From contig NZ_AEUY02000005.1 in assembly GCF_000188035.1 (NCBI RefSeq), forward strand, positions 868,001 to 932,000: a DNA stretch of 64,000 bases, read 5' to 3'. The DNA is from Streptococcus pseudoporcinus LQ 940-04 (GTDB lineage Bacteria > Bacillota > Bacilli > Lactobacillales > Streptococcaceae). Below, piece after piece: positions 57,435 through 64,000 of this stretch (the first letter of the stretch is position 1; every line of letters starts with the position of its first letter). Under the pieces are notes generated by a model. It was given only the letters and a program-made list of their open reading frames with translations. It searched no databases and was not told where the DNA came from. Made by a program: the position numbers and the translations under genes.

Positions 57435-58826
57435 ATGACAAAAGTCCGTATTACGGAAACGGTTCTTAGAGATGGACAGCAAAGTCAAATTGCAACACGT
57501 ATGACAACAGAACAGATGCTACCAATCCTAGAAAACTTAGATAATGCTGGCTATCATGCCTTAGAGGTTTGGGGAGGTGCAACCTTTGACTCTTGTCTTC
57601 GCTATTTAGATGAAGACCCTTGGGAACGTCTACGCACTATCCGTAAGGCTGTCAAAAAAACGAAATTGCAGATGTTGTTACGTGGGCAAAATTTGTTAGG
57701 TTATCGCAATTACGCCGATGATGTTGTGAGATCCTTTGTCCAAAAATCAATTGAAAATGGGATTGATATTATTCGGATTTTTGACGCCTTAAACGATCCT
57801 CGTAATTTACAGACTGCCTTAGCAGCTACCAAGGAATTTGGAGGACATGCGCAGGTTGCAATTTCTTATACCACAAGTCCTGTTCATACTGTTGACTACT
57901 TTGTTACATTGGCAGAAGAGTATGCACAAATTGGTGCAGACTCCATTTGTATCAAAGATATGGCAGGAGTCCTTACCCCACAAACAGGTTACGATTTGGT
58001 CAAAGGCATTAAAGCAGTAGTGGATTTACCACTTGAAATTCACACCCATGCAACCAGTGGTATTTCAGAAATGACTTACCTTAAGGTTGCAGAAGCTGGT
58101 GCTGATATTATTGATACAGCAGTGTCCTCATTTGCTGGCGGAACAAGCCAACCTGCTACAGAATCAGTGGTGATGGGGCTTGAAGATTTAGGATTTGAGA
58201 CAGGTATTAACTTAAAAGAAGTCGAAAAAGTAGCTGCGCATCTTAACACAGTACGTGATCATTTCCGTGCTGAAGGGCTGCTGAATCCAAAAGTAAAAGA
58301 TATAGAACCTAAAACCTTGCTTTATCAAGTGCCAGGTGGGATGTTGTCCAATCTATTAAGCCAGTTAACAGAACAGGGCTTAGCTGATAAATATGAAGAT
58401 GTTTTAGCAGAGGTACCTCGGGTTAGAGCAGACTTGGGCTATCCGCCACTGGTAACACCATTATCACAAATGGTAGGAACCCAAGCCTTGATGAATGTCA
58501 TTTCAGGTGAACGATTTAAAGTTGTTCCAAATGAGATTAAAGATTATGTTCGTGGTCTTTATGGTCGGCCACCAGCACCTCTAGCAGAAGGCATTAAGGA
58601 AATAATTATTGGTGATGAAGAAGTTGTTACTATCCGCCCTGCTGACCTCATTGAACCTCAACTTCCAAGTTTACGTGAAGCTATTGCACAGTATGCTAAA
58701 AGTGAGGAAGATGTTCTCAGTTATGCTTCCTTCCCGAAACAAGCTCGAGATTTCTTAGGTCGCAGAGAAGATCCTTTCTATGATGTGCCAATCCAAGAGG
58801 TGTCTGTTAGTATTGATTTAAGCTAA
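57435..58826 (+). CDS. oadA: Oxaloacetate decarboxylase alpha subunit (carboxyltransferase)
   Basis: Cytosolic carboxyltransferase that moves CO2 from oxaloacetate to biotin on OadD, leaving pyruvate. The 463-residue protein has TETVLRDGQQS at the N terminus, IKDMAGVLTP, and the metal-binding HTHATSG near residue 205. It has no C-terminal biotin domain, as the carrier is the separate OadD. AAGGAGG precedes the ATG, and the start comes 1 base after the citX stop. The last codons lie in the 28-bp inverted repeat shared with pckA. Confidence 0.94.
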   Translation: MTKVRITETVLRDGQQSQIATRMTTEQMLPILENLDNAGYHALEVWGGATFDSCLRYLDEDPWERLRTIRKAVKKTKLQMLLRGQNLLGYRNYADDVVRSFVQKSIENGIDIIRIFDALNDPRNLQTALAATKEFGGHAQVAISYTTSPVHTVDYFVTLAEEYAQIGADSICIKDMAGVLTPQTGYDLVKGIKAVVDLPLEIHTHATSGISEMTYLKVAEAGADIIDTAVSSFAGGTSQPATESVVMGLEDLGFETGINLKEVEKVAAHLNTVRDHFRAEGLLNPKVKDIEPKTLLYQVPGGMLSNLLSQLTEQGLADKYEDVLAEVPRVRADLGYPPLVTPLSQMVGTQALMNVISGERFKVVPNEIKDYVRGLYGRPPAPLAEGIKEIIIGDEEVVTIRPADLIEPQLPSLREAIAQYAKSEEDVLSYASFPKQARDFLGRREDPFYDVPIQEVSVSIDLS

Positions 58827-58880
58827 AGAAAAAACATTAAGTGAGCTTATACCACTTAATGTTTTTTCTTTAGCTTAAAT
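58816..58880. terminator. 28-bp perfect inverted repeat, bidirectional terminator
   Basis: 58816-58843 is perfectly complementary to 58853-58880 with a 9-nt loop. The arms contain A6/T6 tracts, so both strands have the terminator form. The last codons and stop of oadA lie in the left arm, those of pckA in the right arm, so both proteins end in Leu-Ser. Confidence 0.9.
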
Positions 58881-60507
58881 GTGCTATTATTTTTTCTAAC
58901 TTAAGGACGCTTTGCTTAATGTGCGCATTTTCTTTATTTTCATCAAGCAAGTCTTTTAGAAAATTAAGGCGGAAAGCCATTCTTTCTTTTAGCAAAGCGA
59001 GATAGTTAGCATCATTATCATCAATAGTAAACTCATCTAGTTGTAAATAAGAAAAATCAGGCACTTTTTCAAAGTTTTTAAAGTCTGCTGTTTGATCAAT
59101 AATAGCCTCAATGCAGGATAAAGTCGTTTGTTTGTCAATATTTTGGTTTAAGAAGTCACCGGTATTGATGATGTAGCAATCAACACCTGAGGCAAAGAGT
59201 TGATAAAATTTATCAAAATCTTCTTCTAGGGGATAGATGCGAAAAGGATTAGCATAAGGTTCAATAACTAAGGTTCCCAAATCACCTGCCGCATTTTCTG
59301 CATTGGAGCGCTTAGTCATCAGTGTGCAACCTAAAGCAGAAGCCATAATAGGATCAGCAACTTTTACTAAAGGTGGTAGCGAATCATCTTTCATAATCCA
59401 AAAAATGGCAGAAATGGGGGCACGAACACAATCGACCCGGTCTGGTGTTGCAAAGCGAGATTTTACGGTACGACCATTGCCATTGCGGATATCTTCAGTG
59501 ACGAGTGTCTTATTGCCATCTGAATCTAAAGTAACCCCACAATTTTGAACAGTTAAGAAGTAGTTTTGTTCTGGGTGTCCTGCTGGGTAGTCACTGGTTT
59601 TGTCAAAGTAGGATGGCTCTAAGGCGACAGAAGAACCATCTTTTGTTGAAATAATAAAGGCATCATCATGAAGGACCTGAATAGGATATTTACCCTGGTG
59701 TTTAGCATGTGTTAAGGTTGATTTGCCAGAGCCAGACAGACCAAAGAAAGAAGCGACATAGGTTTCTCTACCACTCTTGAATTCTTTTAGGCCACCATGA
59801 CAAGCAACATAACCATGCCGGGCAGCTATTGCCCATGCTAAAGTCAGTGTTGCTTTTTTAATTTCACCAAAATAGTTTAAGCCTAAGATAGCTGCTACAT
59901 TATGATCTTTATCAAAGTAGGCTAAACCATGAGGATAATCTGGATGAGACCAGTCAGGATTGAAATAAATGTAAATATCATTTTCGTCTAAAGGTTTGGA
60001 GTCATTCAGGAGTTCTTGGTAGTGGCCATTTAGCATTTGAAAATTCAGTAACCAAGAATACAGGTTATTGATTTCATTTTCAGGCATCATAATATGTGCT
60101 TTAACCATGAATTGGTGATCCAAACCAACCACAGCTTGACCTGAAATAAAAGGCTTAAAGCTACTTTGATAAAGAGCTTCTCTTAAAATGGCTGCAATCT
60201 GACAATCTTCTTCCAGATTTTGTCCAGAAATCCGTCTAGCTTTTGCTGTTCGACCAACGATAGCCCCACTATTAGCTAGCAGAACTTTAGCATTCCTAGG
60301 TAAGTCTAACTCATGGGGATGAGAAATAGTTTGGTCTAAAACGATTGTATTAGGGGCCTTAACAGCTAAATCATAGGCTTCTTTTAAATTTTTAAGTAGC
60401 TTCACATTGTTACCATAGAAGACTGTTTCAATTAAAGTTTTAACTTCTGAGAAATGATTATTGTCTTTTCGAATGCTCTCTCTGGGGAAAGAATTAATGG
60501 TGGCCAT
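58870..60507 (-). CDS. pckA: Phosphoenolpyruvate carboxykinase (ATP)
   Basis: Interconverts oxaloacetate + ATP and PEP + CO2 + ADP, 545 residues. The P-loop FFGLSGSGKST lies at about residues 254-264, HDDAFIIS supplies the kinase-2 acidic pair, and NYFGEIKKATLTLAWA holds the metal-site Lys. AAAGGAG precedes the start. PEPCK is uncommon in streptococci. Placed tail to tail with oadA, it can draw citrate-derived oxaloacetate to PEP. A TCTAAATTTAGA palindrome lies upstream at 60655-60666, role unknown. Confidence 0.9.
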   Translation of the reverse strand: MATINSFPRESIRKDNNHFSEVKTLIETVFYGNNVKLLKNLKEAYDLAVKAPNTIVLDQTISHPHELDLPRNAKVLLANSGAIVGRTAKARRISGQNLEEDCQIAAILREALYQSSFKPFISGQAVVGLDHQFMVKAHIMMPENEINNLYSWLLNFQMLNGHYQELLNDSKPLDENDIYIYFNPDWSHPDYPHGLAYFDKDHNVAAILGLNYFGEIKKATLTLAWAIAARHGYVACHGGLKEFKSGRETYVASFFGLSGSGKSTLTHAKHQGKYPIQVLHDDAFIISTKDGSSVALEPSYFDKTSDYPAGHPEQNYFLTVQNCGVTLDSDGNKTLVTEDIRNGNGRTVKSRFATPDRVDCVRAPISAIFWIMKDDSLPPLVKVADPIMASALGCTLMTKRSNAENAAGDLGTLVIEPYANPFRIYPLEEDFDKFYQLFASGVDCYIINTGDFLNQNIDKQTTLSCIEAIIDQTADFKNFEKVPDFSYLQLDEFTIDDNDANYLALLKERMAFRLNFLKDLLDENKENAHIKQSVLKLEKIIAHLS

Positions 60508-60713
60508 AGGCTTTCTCCTTTGTTTTTATTACCACCATTTTACCAAATGAAAAGGCTTACAACAAGTCAGGTAAAGATTCAGAACAGTTTTGGAACATTT
60601 TTTTGGACAAGAGGATAAAAGGTAGCACGAGAACAAAAATGTAGCTACACTAAGTCTAAATTTAGAGGTTCTCATTGGGACGGTTAAACTGGAGAGAGAT
60701 GTAAAAGAAAAGC

Positions 60714-60747
60714 AAAAAAGACAAACCAGCATTTAGCGTTTGTCTTT
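60714..60747 (-). terminator. Terminator of the minus-strand XRE gene
   Basis: AAAGACAAAC and GTTTGTCTTT arms. On the minus strand the hairpin ends in TTTTTT. The stem is nearly the same as that at 61560-61595. Confidence 0.75.
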
Positions 60748-60781
60748 GAGCAAAGCTTAGTGACAGAAGTAGGACTAATGA

Positions 60782-61147
60782 CTAATCATCAGTGGTCTTT
60801 TTATTCTGTTCTTCTAGTAAATGTTTTCCCAAGTGAATCCATTCTTCCATGAGTTTGGGGTCTAAATGTTCTGAGATGTATGAAATATCATTGTTATTGA
60901 CTTGACTATAATGATAGTTTCCTTTATTAGTCAAATCAACGTAGACTAAGGTGTTGATATCAACCTGAAAAAGATCAGCAACCTTGAGAAGTATATCTTG
61001 CTTTGGGGTATATTTGCCATTTTCCCACTCACTAATGGTCGAAGCACTTTTGCGTCCAATTTTCTGGGCAAGTTCTAATTGCTCCATCTTTTTTTCTAAT
61101 CTGAGATATTTTAAATTGCTTGGGAAATAAGACTTTTGTGTTGGCAT
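60782..61147 (-). CDS. XRE family transcription regulator, 121 residues
   Basis: HTH_3 repressor-type protein. The helix-turn-helix covers about residues 10-68 (MEQLELAQKIGRKSASTISEWENGKYTPKQD). The C-terminal 50 residues have no domain I can name. They are much shorter than a CI/LexA peptidase domain. It is divergent from a second XRE gene with 174 bp between. Targets are unknown; local or self regulation is likely. Confidence 0.75.
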   Translation of the reverse strand: MPTQKSYFPSNLKYLRLEKKMEQLELAQKIGRKSASTISEWENGKYTPKQDILLKVADLFQVDINTLVYVDLTNKGNYHYSQVNNNDISYISEHLDPKLMEEWIHLGKHLLEEQNKKTTDD

Positions 61148-61245
61148 AAAGCAGACTCCTTTGTCAGATTATATCTACTATCTTACCATAAATGGCAGTT
61201 TTTCAAAATATTTTTTAAAAACTTGCCTAAAAGTACAGGAAATAC

Positions 61246-61274
61246 TTGACTTCATAAAAACCGAAGTTTATAAT
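61246..61274 (+). promoter_or_regulatory. Promoter of the small XRE gene
   Basis: TTGACT (61246-61251), a 17-bp spacer and TATAAT (61269-61274). Confidence 0.65.
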
Positions 61275-61321
61275 GTTGTTATCATAAAGGTTTAATTAAA
61301 AATATATTTTGGAGGTGCTAA

Positions 61322-61543
61322 GTGTCTAAATTAACGTTGAGGGAAATAAGACGTGCTCGTAACTTTACACAAGAAGAGCTTGCTAGCCAAACAGGAATTT
61401 CTATTCGAACAATTGCTAGATATGAAAAGGATGTATCCATGTTAAGACGAGCAAAATATGAAAAGTTATGCTTAATGGCAGAGATACTGTCAGTTTCAGT
61501 TGATGATATTTTTTTGGGTGATGATTCGGTTTTTGTGAAATGA
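61322..61543 (+). CDS. Small XRE family HTH protein, 73 residues
   Basis: A minimal Cro/CI-type HTH: LREIRRARNFTQEELASQTGISIRTIARYEKD covers the DNA-binding helices, then helices 4-5 and a short acidic tail. The start is a GTG at 61322 with TTGGAGG at 61309-61315. It stands alone between a good promoter and a terminator. It may counter the divergent 121-residue regulator in a small switch; that is inference. Confidence 0.75.
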   Translation: MSKLTLREIRRARNFTQEELASQTGISIRTIARYEKDVSMLRRAKYEKLCLMAEILSVSVDDIFLGDDSVFVK

Positions 61544-61559
61544 AATTCCCTGACAATAT

Positions 61560-61595
61560 AAAAGACAAACCTCGGTTATGACGTTTGTCTTTTTC
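61560..61595 (+). terminator. Terminator of the small XRE gene
   Basis: AAAAGACAAAC (61560-61570) and GTTTGTCTTTT (61583-61593) with a T tail. Confidence 0.8.
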
Positions 61596-61681
61596 TATTT
61601 GTTATTGGTGATAATTACTTGTAAGTAGGTAATACGATTGCCTACTTAAATTGTTAATCGAAAATTAGTAGTTAGACCGCT

Positions 61682-62020
61682 TTATCTTGCTGTTAAGATG
61701 GTGATTAAATGTTTTTTCCAGGCTAAAATAGTATCTAAATGTAATGCAAAATCAAAATCTTTGAGGTTAATTTGGATATCGTACTGACCATTCTTATAGC
61801 GTATCATCAAAGGTAGGTTATCTAGACTTTCTCCAAAATATCAGTAAAAATCATCCTTCTTGGAAAACTTGCTTAAATCTTCTTTAATAACGAGTTGTAA
61901 CTGCTCTAGCCAGTCAGTTTGGTGGTTAAAAATAGTGCCATAGTCATGACTTTGAAAGGTGTCGGCTTGGTACCAAAAGTGATGGTTATTGCCATAGTTT
62001 TCTTGTGCAAATGATTTCAT
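61682..62020 (-). pseudogene. Small hypothetical gene with an in-frame stop
   Basis: With AAGGAG upstream, ATG 62020 opens a 112-codon frame reading MKSFAQENYGNNHHFWYQ and ending KKHLITILTAR. One TGA (61843-61841) sits at codon 60, between DDFY and YFGES; a single G-to-A change of a Trp codon would explain it. The frame is otherwise open and protein-like on both sides. I do not recognise the family. It lies 36 bp upstream of the pepX stop on the same strand. Confidence 0.6.
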
Positions 62021-62056
62021 TTTTTCTCCTTAAGAGTAAGCAGGCTACTCTATTAA

Positions 62057-64000
62057 CTAATCTTCAACGGGAAATTCCAGAGAAGAGTGTTCACAGTCAA
62101 CCACTATTTGATAATCACTATTATCTCTGATAGTATGTTCGAAATCAGTAGTGTATAGAAGCAAATCAAGCTTATCGCCTGCTTTAAAGCGATAAATACT
62201 TGGTTGTAAGTGGAAATCAAAAGTCATCCATTGATTAGGCAAAACATCTTCAACGGTAAGCAAGTCATGACGATTTTGTAAATTGATTACCCCCTTGGTG
62301 ACCACACGATAGTCACTAGCAGTAAGAGCTAGTTCTTTTAGATCCTCACGTGCAAAATTTTGTCCATTGTCAATAGAGGCTAGCTCAACTACAGTCGGTG
62401 TATCACTGAAGCGTTTCTTAGTCCCCTTGTCTAATAGCTGTGCAGAAAGAAGTCCTTTATTAATAGAAGATTTGACGCGCAGGTGTAAGCATGGTTTTCC
62501 GTTAAGGTGAACATCTCGATCAAGTACAATCTCTAGCGTAAGGGCATTTGCCTTACCGGAGAATAGATCTTTTTTAAAGCTTTTGAAGTCTTTACAATAG
62601 CTGGTAAATGTATCCTCAGAATAGTGATTGCTAATGGTTTGTTGACTATTACCAATGGTGAAAGTGTGAGTAGTTGACGCACCGAATTGTTCAAGTGTTT
62701 GCCAAGCTTGTACTTGCTGGTTGTCTTGCCAGATAAGGCTTGGTAAGTGGTAATGGTTCTCTTTGCCCAAGAGTTTTTTGCTTAAAAGAGCATTCATCGA
62801 TTCTCTGAAATCAATAGATTGCCAGTTATGCATGTAAACATGTTGGCCATGATGTAAAAAGGCGTGTTTAGCAACCGATTCGGGTAGTGCATTGAAGATG
62901 TGGTAAAGATGGCTTGGCTTAACATTCCAGTCTTGTAGACCATGGGTAAAGACCACTTCACACCTAACTTTTTTAGCATGGGGAAGGTAGTTTCGATCAT
63001 GCCAAAATTGATTATAGTCGCCACTTGCACGATCTAGTGCCTCGGTTTGCTGCTGTAATTGCACGTGATACTTCTCTTTTTGTCTGAGATAGTCCCCCGC
63101 TAAAAGCGAGCGAGAATAGGTCAACTCCGTTAAAACATCTAAATCTTCACCTGGATAACCGCCTGGGCTACAGATGAGACCATTTTCACGGTAGTAGTCA
63201 TACCATGAAGAAATAGCGGCCTCTGCGATGATAACTTCTAGACCATCAACAGCCGTTGTGGCTAAGCCTGTTGACATGGTTCCTAAGTAAGATTTACCTG
63301 TAGTTGCGACCTTACCATTTGCCCAGTTGGCTTCAACAAGGGCATCACGTTTATGACTAGTATAGGCAACTGCTCGGCCATTTAACCAATCAATAACAGC
63401 TTTAAAGCTTTCGATTTGCAGATAATCGCCTGAGGTCATAAAGCCGTCTGAACCCGCTGTACCTACTCCTGAGACATAGATATTAGCAAAACCGCGAGCT
63501 AGGAAGTAGTCATTTAGACTATAGGAATCAATGAAAGAGAAGTGCTCAGTAGCTTGGCTTTTAGGAAGAGTTGGGTATTCTTGTTTTTCGGTTTGAATGT
63601 TTCGGGTCTCTACCTCGATTTTATGAGCTTCTTTGACCATAAGCTCAGTTTCCATTTGGTGTAATTTTCTATCATTAGCCACTTCGTTGACACCTTGATG
63701 GTAAGGGCTAGGAGTCATTATGCTTGGAATCTTATGCTGAGTTCTTGGCCTTAAGATATTAACTTTGATCAAGTCCTTGTGACCATCACAATCTGTATCA
63801 ACTGGAGCTTCTACATAGACGATCTCTTTTATCAGATGATTAGTGTCAAAAGTAGCTAAGGACTTACCGTTAAAGAAATGATAGTCGTTATCTTGGGGGA
63901 TAATGCCTTTACTTACTAGGTCGTCAAATAAGGTCATTCCCAATTTGTTACGACAAGCCAAGAGATGGTGAAGGCTAAGTAAGAATTCTGTTTCATTATA
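62057..64000 (-). CDS. pepX: Xaa-Pro dipeptidyl-peptidase PepX, 5' end outside the window
   Basis: Serine peptidase releasing X-Pro dipeptides from peptide N termini. About 648 codons are visible, and the frame stays open to the window edge ([19 protein letters not shown]), so the gene continues right; the family is about 760 residues. The catalytic Ser is in GKSYLGT, Asp in [10 protein letters not shown] and His in [11 protein letters not shown]. The C-terminal jelly-roll domain is complete. It works with the Opp system in peptide use. Confidence 0.95.
   Translation of the reverse strand, partial: YNETEFLLSLHHLLACRNKLGMTLFDDLVSKGIIPQDNDYHFFNGKSLATFDTNHLIKEIVYVEAPVDTDCDGHKDLIKVNILRPRTQHKIPSIMTPSPYHQGVNEVANDRKLHQMETELMVKEAHKIEVETRNIQTEKQEYPTLPKSQATEHFSFIDSYSLNDYFLARGFANIYVSGVGTAGSDGFMTSGDYLQIESFKAVIDWLNGRAVAYTSHKRDALVEANWANGKVATTGKSYLGTMSTGLATTAVDGLEVIIAEAAISSWYDYYRENGLICSPGGYPGEDLDVLTELTYSRSLLAGDYLRQKEKYHVQLQQQTEALDRASGDYNQFWHDRNYLPHAKKVRCEVVFTHGLQDWNVKPSHLYHIFNALPESVAKHAFLHHGQHVYMHNWQSIDFRESMNALLSKKLLGKENHYHLPSLIWQDNQQVQAWQTLEQFGASTTHTFTIGNSQQTISNHYSEDTFTSYCKDFKSFKKDLFSGKANALTLEIVLDRDVHLNGKPCLHLRVKSSINKGLLSAQLLDKGTKKRFSDTPTVVELASIDNGQNFAREDLKELALTASDYRVVTKGVINLQNRHDLLTVEDVLPNQWMTFDFHLQPSIYRFKAGDKLDLLLYTTDFEHTIRDNSDYQIVVDCEHSSLEFPVED

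Noticed and set aside
60782..61543. XRE pair as a classical toxin-antitoxin system
   Set aside because: Both proteins are plain DNA-binding proteins. No toxin-like partner (RelE, HicA, Fic or similar) is adjacent.

Overview
The window looks like a chromosomal segment of a low-GC streptococcus of the pyogenic group (S. uberis/S. parauberis/S. iniae-like). The genus call rests on protein family content and gene order: a purR - surface exclusion protein - rpsL - rpsG - fusA - gap block, pgk near glnR-glnA, rpoY-rnjA next to tsaB-rimI-tsaD, and a complete opp operon. The species is not fixed by anything I can see. I find no rRNA, tRNA, CRISPR array or intact insertion sequence.

Layout. (1) 1-3.8 kb: tail of an arginine deiminase locus (arcB, a frameshifted arcC, an arcD-type antiporter) under a cre box. 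(2) 3.9-6.1 kb: a multidrug MFS exporter with a DUF4811 partner. (3) 6.3-24.2 kb: housekeeping genes (rsgA-rpe-thiN-rmuC-yhaM, purR, a large coiled-coil surface protein, rpsL-rpsG, fusA, gap, an acid phosphatase lipoprotein, pgk, glnR-glnA). (4) 24.4-30.1 kb: oppABCDF. (5) 30.1-38.7 kb: rnjA-rpoY, tsaB-rimI-tsaD, a zinc-free S14 with AdcR-like boxes, a flavoprotein, a candidate small RNA, a DUF536 protein, an exonuclease and ybaB. Decayed gene fragments lie between these. (6) 38.7-42.9 kb: an AT-rich accessory module (metalloprotease-like protein, TipA-type MerR regulator, broken GNAT and PhzF genes, GrpB-like protein). It is bracketed by a 21-bp direct repeat of the 5' end of ybaB. (7) 43.3-60.5 kb: a large citrate fermentation region. 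(8) 60.8-64 kb: two XRE regulators, a broken small gene and the 3' part of pepX.

The citrate region is the most distinctive part. It holds two full sets of citrate lyase subunit genes. Set A (citD1-citE1-citF1) diverges from a LysR regulator and citC. Set B (citD2-citE2-citF2-citX) lies inside a sodium-pump oxaloacetate decarboxylase operon (oadH-like, oadD, oadB, a 42-residue OadG-like peptide, oadA). A CitMHS transporter, a GntR regulator and citG are transcribed the other way from the oad operon. An ATP-type PEP carboxykinase faces oadA. The likely scheme is that CitMHS imports metal-citrate, CitG/CitX/CitC build and charge the lyase prosthetic group, and citrate lyase yields acetate and oxaloacetate. 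Oxaloacetate is then either decarboxylated to pyruvate with Na+ export, or converted to PEP by PckA. Set A has diverged at a motif expected near the CitE active site, so it may have another substrate.

Smaller points of interest: a duplicated 3' end of pgk between two terminators, a 28-bp perfect inverted repeat that encodes the last codons of both oadA and pckA, a promoter-terminator pair predicting a ~137-nt RNA, and a cell-wall-type surface protein with no LPXTG motif.
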